A stretch of 40,000 nt of DNA from Kitasatospora sp. DSM 101779 (GTDB lineage Bacteria; Actinomycetota; Actinomycetes; Streptomycetales; Streptomycetaceae), in the NCBI RefSeq assembly GCF_025655475.1, contig NZ_JAHTIK010000001.1:2739043-2779042 (forward strand). Reading direction: 5' to 3'. Below, in pieces: positions 8,615-17,387 of this stretch (position 1 is the stretch's first letter; the number at the start of each line of letters is the position of its first letter). The translations under genes were made by a program, and so were the position numbers. The notes beneath the pieces were generated by a model, which ran no database searches, was not told the DNA's origin, and was given only the letters and a program-made list of their open reading frames with translations.

Positions 8615-8658
8615 CCGCAGGGGTCGTAGGCCGGAAGACCGGTGTACGGCCCCTGCGG
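8615..8658 (+). terminator. Strong hairpin between exporter and globin
   Basis: Arms 8615-8628 and 8645-8658 pair at 13 of 14 positions, and the loop itself holds a CCGG-AAGA-CCGG mini-stem. It lies 26 nt after the permease stop and 20 nt before the globin start, without a T-run. It probably terminates the exporter transcript; a role as leader structure for the globin cannot be excluded. Confidence 0.6.
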
Positions 8659-8678
8659 CCGTCTGCGACCATGGTCGG

Positions 8679-9083
8679 GTGAACGAGATCCCGCAGAGCA
8701 CGCTTCCCGAGGAGACCTTCTTCGACGCGATCGGCGGCGAGGCCACCTTCCGCCGGCTGGTGCACCGCTTCTACCAGGGCGTCGCCGAGGACGAGCTGCT
8801 GCGGCCGATGTACCCCGAGGAGGACCTCGGCCCGGCCGAGGAGCGGTTCGCGCTCTTCCTCATGCAGTACTGGGGCGGGCCCCGGACGTACAGCGAGGAG
8901 CGCGGCCACCCGCGGCTGAGGATGCGGCACGCCCCGTTCAAGGTCGACCGCGCCGCGCACGACGCCTGGCTGCGGCACATGCGCACCGCCCTCGACGAGC
9001 TGGCCCTGCCCGAGGACGCCGAGCGCCAGCTCTGGGACTACCTGACCTACGCCGCCGCCTCGATGATCAACACCGCGGGCTGA
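8679..9083 (+). CDS. glbO: Group II truncated hemoglobin (trHbO type)
   Basis: 134 aa. A 2-on-2 alpha-helical globin: FFDAIGGEATFRRLVHRFYQGVAEDELLRPMYP (helices A-B), then ALFLMQYWGGP, and RMRHAPF carrying the proximal heme histidine, followed by HDAWLRHM with the Trp (G8) typical of group II. It binds heme and O2 or NO and is usually linked to NO/peroxide detoxification or electron transfer in the cytosol. GTG 8679 was chosen because family members begin MNEI and no in-frame ATG fits better. There is no Shine-Dalgarno sequence; GACCAT sits 6 nt before the GTG, so a leaderless transcript is possible. It is downstream of, but separated by a hairpin from, the ABC exporter. Confidence 0.93.
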   Translation: MNEIPQSTLPEETFFDAIGGEATFRRLVHRFYQGVAEDELLRPMYPEEDLGPAEERFALFLMQYWGGPRTYSEERGHPRLRMRHAPFKVDRAAHDAWLRHMRTALDELALPEDAERQLWDYLTYAAASMINTAG

Positions 9084-9138
9084 GCGTGGACGGAGCCGCG
9101 CTGCGCCACCGCAGCGGGCCCAGGCCGAGACCGGCGGG

Positions 9139-9849
9139 CTAGCGAAGCGGGCTCAGGCCCAGGCCCGCGCCGGGCGCGGCGGCGCTGCGGACGGCGACCG
9201 AACCCGCCGGCGCGCTCAACCGCAGCCAGCCGCCCGCACGGTGCACGGTCAGCGGCACCGCGGGCCGCAGGAAGCCGATCACGTAGGCCGCGTGCGCGGC
9301 ACGCAGCGGAAGCTCCGGGACGGCGCTCAGCGGGCGCGACCAGATCTCGTCGGCCAGCGCGTCCAGCACCTGCCGCGAACGGTGGTGCTCGGGGACGTCC
9401 TCGCTGCGCCGGCGGAACTCGCCGACCGCGGCGGACACCTCCGGCAGCACCTCGAAGGCCTGCGGCTCGGCGATCAGCTGCCAGCCGGCCCGGGGCGGCA
9501 GCAGGCCGGCCCACGCCGGACCGGTGACCGGCGGCGGCACGGCGACGGTGCCGCCCTCCGCGTCCACGGCCTCCAGCAGCTGCCCGGCGGAGACGGTGGT
9601 GTCCGTCCCCGCCGTCGGCCCGGCCAGCAGCGCGGTGCGGACGGCGATCGCACCGGCCGATCCCAGCGGGAGCCGGCCGAAGACCGCCAGGACGCCGCCG
9701 GACCCGGGACCGGGCACGGCCTGGAGGCGGACGGCGGCGGCGCGGTCGAAGCGCAGCAGCCGGCCGAGGAAGGCGGCGAGGTCCGCCGCCCCGCCGCTCT
9801 CGGCGAGGACGAGTCCGGCGGGCCGACCGGTCACGGGGGTGCTGCTCAC
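9139..9849 (-). CDS. Conserved hypothetical protein
   Basis: 236 aa, GTG start. I do not recognise a named domain. The protein is Ala/Gly/Pro/Val-rich, has no signal peptide or clear membrane helix, and contains one acidic/Arg-rich segment (EFRRRSEDVPEHHRSRQVLDAL, about 142-163) and an RAAHAAYVIGFLRPAV helix near 182-197. It begins 19 nt after the stop of the thioesterase upstream and has only a weak ribosome binding site, so it is likely co-transcribed with it. The start is uncertain. Coding status is supported by consistent third-position GC and the compact operon spacing. Confidence 0.75.
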   Translation of the reverse strand: MSSTPVTGRPAGLVLAESGGAADLAAFLGRLLRFDRAAAVRLQAVPGPGSGGVLAVFGRLPLGSAGAIAVRTALLAGPTAGTDTTVSAGQLLEAVDAEGGTVAVPPPVTGPAWAGLLPPRAGWQLIAEPQAFEVLPEVSAAVGEFRRRSEDVPEHHRSRQVLDALADEIWSRPLSAVPELPLRAAHAAYVIGFLRPAVPLTVHRAGGWLRLSAPAGSVAVRSAAAPGAGLGLSPLR

Positions 9850-9868
9850 GTCGTCGGTACCGTCCGGC

Positions 9869-10315
9869 TCAGGCTGCGGCCACGGCGGCGGGCACCGCGT
9901 CCATGAAGCGGGAGAGGAACTCCCGCTCGACGGGGCTGATCCGGCGCGGCCGGCCCTCGGCCAGGTCGTAGGGGACGACGACGGTGGACGCCTTGACGTA
10001 GACCGTCTCGGTGCCGTCCTCCGCGGTGTCCTTGATCTCGTAGGAGACGGTGAGCGAGGCGCCGCCGATCTTGGTGACCCAGGTCTCGACCGTCACCGGG
10101 GCCGGGCGGTGCACCAGCGGCTTCTTGTACTCGATCTCGTGGCGCGCCACCACCGAGCCGCCCGCGAACTCCCCCGCGCCCGCCTCGGCGGCCTGGGTGA
10201 ACATGAAGTCGATCCGGGCCTCCTCCAGGTAGCGCAGGAAGACCACATTGTTGACGTGGCCGAAGGCGTCCATGTCGGACCACCGCAGGGGGCAGGCGTA
10301 GATGTGGCGTGCCAC
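9869..10315 (-). CDS. Hotdog-fold acyl-CoA thioesterase (4HBT family)
   Basis: 148 aa. The segment RWSDMDAFGHVNNVVFLRYLEEARIDFM (about 9-36) is the YbgC/4HBT signature: the Asp in SDMD is the usual catalytic residue and HVNN follows it. The rest gives the long helix and five-stranded sheet of the hotdog fold (HEIEYKKPLVHR..., YEIKDTAEDG). It hydrolyses acyl-CoA thioesters in the cytosol; chain length is unknown. The start GTG 10315 has GAGGAG 8 nt upstream; the frame is open further upstream but without family similarity. It precedes the hypothetical gene by 19 nt and follows ettA across a hairpin. Confidence 0.9.
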   Translation of the reverse strand: MARHIYACPLRWSDMDAFGHVNNVVFLRYLEEARIDFMFTQAAEAGAGEFAGGSVVARHEIEYKKPLVHRPAPVTVETWVTKIGGASLTVSYEIKDTAEDGTETVYVKASTVVVPYDLAEGRPRRISPVEREFLSRFMDAVPAAVAAA

Positions 10316-10365
10316 GAAGGATCTCCTCAGACTTCGGGTCGCCCGCGGCCGGGCCGCGGGCGGGT

Positions 10366-10403
10366 GGCCGGGCGGGCCGCCCCGAGGGGCAGCCTGCCCG
10401 GCC
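10366..10403 (-). terminator. Hairpin downstream of ettA
   Basis: Outer arms GGCCGGGC (10366-10373) and GCCCGGCC (10396-10403) enclose a second stem, GCCCC-GA-GGGGC. Directly beside it (10341-10361) is another self-complementary stretch of 10-bp arms. Position 3' of ettA and 5' of the thioesterase suggests factor-independent or partial termination; there is no T-run. Confidence 0.5.
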
Positions 10404-10446
10404 GTTGTTGCGCCGGCGTTGCCGGCGGCTGTCGTCCTGCGGACGG

Positions 10447-12111
<1,665 letters not shown>

Positions 12112-12283
12112 GTGAGATCGCTCCGGCGTCGTCGGGTGTATTCGGCTTGCAGCCTTCCATTGTGCCGCACTGCGCGGCACCGCCCGAACTCCCGCCGGTC
12201 ACACGGGCCGGTCCGCCCGGGGTGCGGGACGGTGCGGCCGGCCGCGAACGGGACGGGCGGGGCAGGCGGGGCGGGAAGGACGA
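12112..12283. other. Intergenic region upstream of ettA
   Basis: This stretch holds the 5' side of ettA and, together with the hairpin at 12284-12317 and sequence up to 12400, fills a gap of about 290 bp. It is GC-rich, and I see no supported gene or clear promoter in it. Confidence 0.4.
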
Positions 12284-12317
12284 CGGCCCCGCCCTCCGGT
12301 GTCGGAGGACGGGGCCG
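12284..12317 (-). terminator. Terminator of the thioester surface-protein gene
   Basis: CGGCCCCG-C-CCTCC (12284-12297) pairs with GGAGG-A-CGGGGCCG (12304-12317) around a 6-nt loop with one internal mismatch. It lies about 85 nt beyond the stop codon at 12401 on the - strand and is followed there by a pyrimidine-rich run (GTCGTCCTTCC). Confidence 0.7.
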
Positions 12318-12400
12318 GGCCCGGTGTCACGACCCGGGTGTCACCCGGGGGTCACACCGCGGGTGCCGCTGCCGTGGGAGCGGCTCGCACCCGGGGTGGT

Positions 12401-13828
12401 TCAGGCCGCGGAGCGGCCGTGGCGGCCACGACGGCGCAGGGCGAACACCGCACCGCCGCCGGCGGCGACGAGCAGGCCCGCGATGCCGGCGATCATGCCG
12501 GTGTGGCTGCCGCCACCGGTGCTGGCCAGGCTGCCGCCGGTGGTCGAGCCGGTGGTGCCACCGGTCGTACCGCCGGTGGTGGTGCCGCCGGTCGTGCCAC
12601 CGGTGGTGCTGGTGGTCTTGCAGTCGAGGATGCCCTTGAACTCCTCGGTCAGGTTCGGGCCGCTCACCTTGATGTCGTAGGTGGCGTCCTCGGCGACCGG
12701 GACGAACACGGTCTCGGTCTTGCCGGCACCGACGGTGACGGACTTGCCCGGGGTGACCGTGACGGTGGCCTGCTCGTCACCGCTGTTGGTGACGGTGACC
12801 TGGACACCGTTCTTGGTGCAGTCGACCTTGGAGGTGGCCTCCAGCAGCGGGCCCTTGGCCTGCGTCCAGGTGGCCTTGGCGGTCTTCGCGACGCTCAGCT
12901 CCTCGGAGCCGGCCAGGATCATGGTCTGGCTGTGCTTCTCCGGGGTGTAGCCGACGCTCAGGAAGACGCGGCCGGTGGGCACGGAGGTGGTGGCGGAGGC
13001 CTTGACGGTGGCCGAGCCGGCCGCGGTGCCCGCGGGGACGTCCAGGAACAGCTTGGTGTCCTTGGCGACCGGGCCCTTGAGGTCGGCGACGGACTTGCCG
13101 TCCTTGTCGACCAGCTTGACCTTGCCGCCGGAGGTGTCGCCGGACAGCGCCAGCTTGACCGTCGAGGCGCTGCTGTTGAGGGTGAACGGGCCGAGCTTGC
13201 TGCCCGACTTGCCGTTCACCGACGCCGGGTCGAGGTCCAGCGAGGGCGCCGGCTCCTCCTTCAGACCGGTGTTCTTGCTGCCCGCCAGGTACTCGGTGAG
13301 CTGCTTGGCCTCGGCGTCGACCGGGGTGGCCGCGGTCTTGTTGTCGGAGTAGCGCCAGATCGCGGCCTGGGTGCCGGCCGCCGCGTCCTCCTTGGTGAAC
13401 TCGCCCTTGATGCCGACGGCGGCCTTCACCGCGTCGAGCGAGAGCTTCGGGTAGGAGTGCTCGAGGATCCAGCGGATCTTGCCCGCGGCCTCTTCCTTGC
13501 CCGGGGCGCCGAGCGAGCTCGAGGCCCAGTTCGACTCCTGGTACTTGACCGCGTCCTTGATCTTGACGCCGTGGTCGATGTCGATGCAGTACGTCTGGAT
13601 GAGCTTGCCGTCATCCGTCTTCAGCGTGAAAAGGCCGCCCTGGATCACGTGGCCGCCGCCGGTGTCGACGGCACCGCTGACCATGGTCGGCTGGATCGTC
13701 GCGGTGATGCCCGCGCCGCTGTCGGCCGAGGCCGCGCCGGCGACGTACAGGCCGCTCGCCACGGCAATGCCGGTCGCGAGCATGACAGTACCTATGCGGG
13801 AGGCAGCCCGCTTCTGGCTGTGGAACAT
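12401..13828 (-). CDS. Sortase-anchored surface protein with Cys-Gln thioester domain
   Basis: 475 aa. Signal peptide 1-35 (KR at 6-7, hydrophobic core, cleavage at ASA|D). The thioester (TQXA) domain covers about 40-230: Cys81 in TYCIDID and Gln154 in GTQAAIWRY are the two residues expected to form the internal isopeptide-like thioester. Two beta-sandwich-like regions follow (about 230-420), then a Thr/Gly linker of TTGG repeats (about 425-450), a sorting motif LASTG, a membrane helix (GMIAGIAGLLVAAGGGAVFAL) and an RRRGRHGR tail. The LAxTG form fits class E sortases of Streptomyces. Such domains bind surfaces covalently through the reactive thioester. ATG 13828 has GGAGGGA 7 nt upstream. It stands alone with its own terminator. 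Confidence 0.93.
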   Translation of the reverse strand: MFHSQKRAASRIGTVMLATGIAVASGLYVAGAASADSGAGITATIQPTMVSGAVDTGGGHVIQGGLFTLKTDDGKLIQTYCIDIDHGVKIKDAVKYQESNWASSSLGAPGKEEAAGKIRWILEHSYPKLSLDAVKAAVGIKGEFTKEDAAAGTQAAIWRYSDNKTAATPVDAEAKQLTEYLAGSKNTGLKEEPAPSLDLDPASVNGKSGSKLGPFTLNSSASTVKLALSGDTSGGKVKLVDKDGKSVADLKGPVAKDTKLFLDVPAGTAAGSATVKASATTSVPTGRVFLSVGYTPEKHSQTMILAGSEELSVAKTAKATWTQAKGPLLEATSKVDCTKNGVQVTVTNSGDEQATVTVTPGKSVTVGAGKTETVFVPVAEDATYDIKVSGPNLTEEFKGILDCKTTSTTGGTTGGTTTGGTTGGTTGSTTGGSLASTGGGSHTGMIAGIAGLLVAAGGGAVFALRRRGRHGRSAA

Positions 13829-13921
13829 GAGTGATCCCTCCGGGCCGGGCTCTGCCGATGGCAGCCCGCCCTGCAAAGCGGTGCCCCCTGTGACACCGCT
13901 GCACATGTGTGGACCCGACGC

Positions 13922-13927
13922 ATCATA
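13922..13927 (-). promoter_or_regulatory. Possible -10 box for the surface-protein gene
   Basis: TATGAT on the - strand, about 94 nt upstream of the start codon. It is unusually AT-rich for the region, but no convincing -35 box lies 17-18 nt upstream. The rest of the 300-bp gap up to 14127 shows no supported gene. Confidence 0.35.
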
Positions 13928-14127
13928 TTGAGGGTCGGGACACTTCCCCTAGTTGTACTGAACCAGGACAGTTCCGTTGCCGTTCCGTTATCAAGCCGTC
14001 AGGGAACCGTTTTGGTTGACGCTTCACCAGATCTTACGGATCGTCATCGCACCATCCCTGCGGCAGCCCTGTCGACACCTCCGCCCGGCTGCTCGGCCAC
14101 GGCTGCCGCCGGCTCGGTGGCGCCCCG

Positions 14128-14718
14128 TCAGCCGGTCTTGGTGCCGGGACCGCCGGCGGCGCCCGCCAGCACCGACGGTGACACCGGGCCAACTGTCGCC
14201 GCCGCGCCCGAAGTAGCCCGCTCGGCCGCCCGCCGGGCCTCCACCGCCGCGACGATCCACTCCGGCACGGCCTCGCCGACCGGCGCGGGCTCGCCCGCGC
14301 GACGACCGTCCGGCGGGCCGACCGCATCCGAACCGCCCTTCTCCTGGTCGGCCCGTCCGCGGACGGCCCATCGGAAGGCGGAGGTGCCGCGGGAGAGGTC
14401 GTGGCCCACCGACCGGGCGTCGATCTCCACCGCCGTCCGGCGGCGGTCCTCCTCGCCCCATTCACGGACCCGCAGCCGACCGCTGACGACCACGGGATCG
14501 CCCTTGTTCACCGAGCTCACCAGATTGGTCGCGAGCCACCGCCAGGCCACCACCGTCACCCAGGTCGTCTCGCCGTCGATCCAGTCGCCGGTGCCGCGGT
14601 CGAAGCGGCGCTCGGTGGTGGCCATCCGGAAGTTGGCCACCGGCACGCCGGCCGGCGTCTGCGCGTAGGTGACCGTCGAGGCGACATTGCCGACGATCGT
14701 CACCAGGGTCTCATTCAC
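14128..14718 (-). CDS. ssb: Single-stranded DNA-binding protein paralogue
   Basis: 196 aa. The OB-fold occupies about 1-105: NETLVTIVGNVASTVTY, VANFRMATTERRFDRGTGDWIDGETTWVTVVAW, LATNLVSSVNKGDPVVVSGRLRVREW, then TAVEIDARSVGHDLSRGTSAF. This is the actinobacterial second SSB type. It lacks the acidic DDDIPF-like tip that recruits partners in the replicative SSB; the C-terminal 90 residues are instead Ala/Gly/Pro/Glu-rich and probably disordered, ending GPGTKTG. It binds ssDNA as a tetramer; in Streptomyces the second SSB is linked to sporulation-stage segregation, but I cannot assign it firmly. GTG 14718 has GGAGGGAG 6 nt upstream. The frame is open upstream but without similarity. Confidence 0.9.
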   Translation of the reverse strand: MNETLVTIVGNVASTVTYAQTPAGVPVANFRMATTERRFDRGTGDWIDGETTWVTVVAWRWLATNLVSSVNKGDPVVVSGRLRVREWGEEDRRRTAVEIDARSVGHDLSRGTSAFRWAVRGRADQEKGGSDAVGPPDGRRAGEPAPVGEAVPEWIVAAVEARRAAERATSGAAATVGPVSPSVLAGAAGGPGTKTG

Positions 14719-15358
14719 GGGAACTCCCTCCGGGCGGAAAATGTCCGAGCTGAATCGCTCGCACCCCGATGCTGTCGCACCGGCGGAATTTCCGGGCGGC
14801 CGCGCGGAAACCTGTGGAAAACCCGGGGGTGTGGAAAACCCGGCCCACTCGCGCGAGTGAATATGAACAGGAATTCGAGGTTCCGCGAACGACCCATCCC
14901 GCGAGGTCATGACAACGCCGCCCCCGGTCCGCGCCGCCCGCAGAGCCCCTAACGGGTGGCCGCCGTCCGCTTCCGACCAGGTCATCCAACCGAAGTAACC
15001 CAAATCCGACCCCCACCGCGCGGACGGCGGGACGATTCACACGCCGAATCCATAACAGGTGGGGAGGCAGCCCCGTAACGACTGCACAACGTCCGGGTCC
15101 AGATCCCCTCAGACCGCTGCACGTCCGGCCGCCACCTGCGATTATCGGACCGCTCCGCCGAGCCCGACACACCCGAAGCGGTGCCGGAAGGCCCGGCGGA
15201 GGATGCGGTCACCCTTATCCTGTCCCGGGCGTCCCGTGCCGGACGGGCCGAGGCCCCGCCCCACCCCGCCGTACCCAGGAGCCCCGCGCGGGCACCGCCC
15301 GAACGCCCGCAGGTCCGCCGCCGCCCAGGTCGGCACCCCTCCGGGCCGCACCAGTCAT
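14719..15358. other. 640-bp intergenic region upstream of ssb and the tRNA
   Basis: No supported gene. It is locally less GC-rich near 14840-14890. It holds two TGTGGAAAACCCGG direct repeats and a 14-bp palindrome (listed separately), and a TATCCT-type box at 15212-15217 that could belong to the tRNA promoter. Open frames in both strands here have no recognisable protein pattern and no good ribosome binding site. Confidence 0.5.
14813..14859. promoter_or_regulatory. Direct repeats and perfect palindrome upstream of ssb
   Basis: TGTGGAAAACCCGG occurs at 14813-14826 and 14830-14843 (17-nt period). Three bases later comes CACTCGCGCGAGTG (14846-14859), a perfect 14-bp palindrome. On the - strand the repeats read TTTTCCACA, two mismatches or fewer from DnaA-box-like nonamers. 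The group lies 95-140 nt upstream of the ssb start codon and is a candidate operator. Confidence 0.5.
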
Positions 15359-15434
15359 GCCCCCATAGCTCAGCGGATAGAGCACCCGCCTTCTAAGCGG
15401 TAGGTCGCAGGTTCGAATCCTGCTGGGGGCGCCA
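15359..15434 (+). tRNA. tRNA-Arg (anticodon TCT), CCA encoded
   Basis: Acceptor arms GCCCCCA (15359-15365) and TGGGGGC (15424-15430) pair fully; the discriminator base is G15431, followed by encoded CCA. D arm GCTC/GAGC, anticodon loop CTTCTAA with anticodon TCT, and T arm GCAGG-TTCGAAT-CCTGC are all standard. One C/T mismatch tops the anticodon stem. It reads AGA, a rare codon in this high-GC genome. Confidence 0.97.
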
Positions 15435-15516
15435 GCACGCGGCACCACCCTGCAGCGTCCCGTTCGGCCGCCGGCCGCACCCCGCCCCCACCGACGACGC
15501 ACCGCCCGCACGCGGG

Positions 15517-16122
15517 TCAGCCCGCGGCCACGCCCGCGAGGTACCCGTCCAGCAGCGCGACCTGGCGCTCCGCCGGGAACTCCTCCGGTGCGAACAGCGC
15601 CTGTACGACCAGGCCGAGGACGAAGGCCTGCGCGGCGGCCGCGATCTCCTCCGGCGCCCGTCCTGGCGGCAGTTCGCCCAGCCGCTGCGCCTCGGCGGCG
15701 AGTTCGGCCATCCGCTCGCGCGACCGGCGGTAGCGTCCGGCGTGCTCCTCGGCCAGCCCGCCGTCCGCCAGCGCGGCGTCCCAGGAGCCGACCCAGATCC
15801 GGTTGTCGGCGGCGCTCCCGGCGTCCAGCGGCAGCACGTCCAGCAGGACGGCGCGCAGCATCGGCAGGCCGCCGGCGGGGGCCGCGCTCTCGGCCGCGGG
15901 CCGCGGCCGGGCCGCCGTCCGCTCGTCCAGCACCTCCAGTGCGTGGGCCACCAGGGCGCGCTTGTTGGGGAAGTAGTGGGTGAGCAGCCCGGTGCTGGCG
16001 CCCATCTCGGCGGCCACGGCGCGCAGGGTGAGCCCGCCGAAGCCCCGGTCGGCCAGCACCCGCCAGACCGCTTCGGAGACGTCTCGGCGGCGGGCGTCGT
16101 GGTCTCCGCGGGCTGGCGTCAT
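15517..16122 (-). CDS. TetR-family transcriptional regulator
   Basis: 201 aa. The N-terminal helix-turn-helix is clear: RRRDVSEAVWRVLADRGFGGLTLRAVAAEMGASTGLLTHYFPNKRALVAHALEVL (about 11-65). The C-terminal ligand-binding half is helical, with no named ligand recognisable. ATG 16122 was chosen over an ATG 7 codons upstream because TACCAT (-10) lies exactly 7 nt before it, a leaderless pattern, and the upstream ATG would place the start inside the operator. It is divergent from a GNAT acetyltransferase across a 28-bp palindrome, so it probably represses itself and that gene. Confidence 0.92.
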   Translation of the reverse strand: MTPARGDHDARRRDVSEAVWRVLADRGFGGLTLRAVAAEMGASTGLLTHYFPNKRALVAHALEVLDERTAARPRPAAESAAPAGGLPMLRAVLLDVLPLDAGSAADNRIWVGSWDAALADGGLAEEHAGRYRRSRERMAELAAEAQRLGELPPGRAPEEIAAAAQAFVLGLVVQALFAPEEFPAERQVALLDGYLAGVAAG

Positions 16123-16131
16123 GCGCGCTAT

Positions 16132-16159
16132 GGTACCTACCAAACGTTTGTTACGTACC
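16132..16159. promoter_or_regulatory. 28-bp operator palindrome between tetR and GNAT genes
   Basis: Near-perfect inverted repeat centred on AAACGTTT: left half GGTACCTACCAAAC, right half GTTTGTTACGTACC; 12 of 14 positions pair. It overlaps the -10 box (TACCAT, 16130-16135) of the regulator. Size, symmetry and position fit a TetR operator. Confidence 0.8.
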
Positions 16160-16208
16160 GGCGGCGCCTTCCGCCCGCCGGTCGCCGCCGACCGGAGGGA
16201 CGACCGCC

Positions 16209-16778
16209 GTGTACGCCGTACCGCTCGCCGAGGGTGCCGAGCTGTGCCCGCTGGAGCCGTGGCAGGCCGGGGAATTCTTCGACCACATGGAGCGCGCCCG
16301 GGGCAACACCGACCCGTGGATACCGTGGGCCACCCGGTCCACCGATCTCGAATCGGCCCGGGCGACGCTGCAGGGATATGCCGACCGGCAGGCCGCCGAC
16401 ACCGGCCGGATCTTCGGAATCCGGCTCGACGGCACGCTGGTCGGCGGCGTGATGTTCGTGCACTTCGACGCCGCGTCCGGCGTGTGCGAAATCGGTGCCT
16501 GGACGGAAAAGGGCGGTGAGGGCCGCGGGCTGATCAGCGCCGCCGTCCGCCGGCTGATCGACTACGCGCTGGTCGAACGCGGGCTGCACAAGGTCGAGTG
16601 GTGGAACAGCAGCGGCAATGCGCGCAGCCGGGCGGTGGCGCAGCGGATGGGGATGCACCACGACGGCACCATGCGCGAGCACGTGCTGCACAACGGGGTC
16701 CGGCAGGACTACGAGGTGTGGTCGGTACTGGCGCACGAGTGGCGGGCCGGCACCGACGGCGGCGCGCCGGCGGGGTGA
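16209..16778 (+). CDS. GNAT-family N-acetyltransferase (RimJ/RimL-like)
   Basis: 189 aa. The pattern is that of the RimJ/RimL-type ribosomal-protein acetyltransferase group: an N-terminal LEPWQAGEFFDHMERARGNTDPWIPWATRS, the beta4-beta5 core IFGIRLDGTLVGGVMFVHFD and IGAWTEKGGEGRGLISAAVRRLIDYALVERGLHKVEWWN, where the acetyl-CoA loop (EGRGLI) is near 102-107, and a C-terminal SRAVAQRMGMHHDGTMREHVLHNG. It moves acetyl from acetyl-CoA to an amino group; the substrate is unknown. GTG 16209 has GGAGGGA about 9 nt upstream. It lies beside the TetR operator, so it is probably the regulator's target. Confidence 0.9.
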   Translation: MYAVPLAEGAELCPLEPWQAGEFFDHMERARGNTDPWIPWATRSTDLESARATLQGYADRQAADTGRIFGIRLDGTLVGGVMFVHFDAASGVCEIGAWTEKGGEGRGLISAAVRRLIDYALVERGLHKVEWWNSSGNARSRAVAQRMGMHHDGTMREHVLHNGVRQDYEVWSVLAHEWRAGTDGGAPAG

Positions 16779-16936
16779 CCCCGGCCGGCGGCCGCGCGCA
16801 GCACGGACGGCCCCGCCGGCGGCCGGACGCTCCCGGCACCGACGAAAACCGGATGACAGCGCCCGCGCCCCCGGCGGACGATCGGGAGTCGGCCGACGCC
16901 GGCACCGGTCCCGCCGAGCCCGAGGAGCCCCGTCGC

Positions 16937-17356
16937 ATGGTCCAGCGCAGCATCGTCCCGAGCCTCTTCCCGCCGCCCGGCTACGCGCACACGGCGGTGG
17001 TGGAGCCCGGCACCCGCCTGGTGTTCCTGGCCGGCGGGGTGCCGCTGGACGCGGAAGGGAAGCTGGTCGGCCCCGGTGACCGCACCGCACAGGCCCGCCA
17101 GGTGCTGGCCAATCTGGAGGAGGCGCTGCGGCACGCCGGCAGCACCCTCGCCGACGTGGTGGCCAGCACGGTGTACGTGGTCTCGCCCGAGCCGGGGCCG
17201 CTCTCCGAGGTGTGGGACGTGGTGAACGCCTCCGGGCTGGCCCAGGGCCCGCACACGTCGACGCTGCTCGGCGTGGCCTGCCTCGGCTACACCGGCCAGT
17301 TGGTGGAGATCACAGTGACCGCCGTGGTCCGCGAGGACGCCGCTGTGGAAGGGTGA
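16937..17356 (+). CDS. Rid-family protein lacking the RidA arginine
   Basis: 139 aa with the YjgF/YER057c/UK114 trimer fold: HTAVVEPGTRLVFLAGGVPLDAEGKLVGPGDRTAQARQVLANLEEALRHAGSTLADVVASTVYVV and GPHTSTLLGVACLGYTGQLVEITVTAVV. In imine/enamine deaminases of the RidA type an arginine stands in the PARS motif; here the aligned stretch is PHTST, so ordinary RidA activity is doubtful and it belongs to another Rid subgroup. ATG 16937 has GAGGAG 9 nt upstream; an in-frame ATG at 16853 would add 28 Pro/Ala/Glu-rich residues but has no ribosome binding site. It is 31 nt upstream of a crotonase gene, likely in the same operon. Confidence 0.88.
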   Translation: MVQRSIVPSLFPPPGYAHTAVVEPGTRLVFLAGGVPLDAEGKLVGPGDRTAQARQVLANLEEALRHAGSTLADVVASTVYVVSPEPGPLSEVWDVVNASGLAQGPHTSTLLGVACLGYTGQLVEITVTAVVREDAAVEG

Positions 17357-17387
17357 GGGGCATCCCGATCCGTCCCCGGAGGCAGTG

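Noticed and set aside
14711..15403. Several small open frames upstream of ssb and over the tRNA
   Set aside because: No ribosome binding sites and no family pattern; some run across the tRNA-Arg gene.
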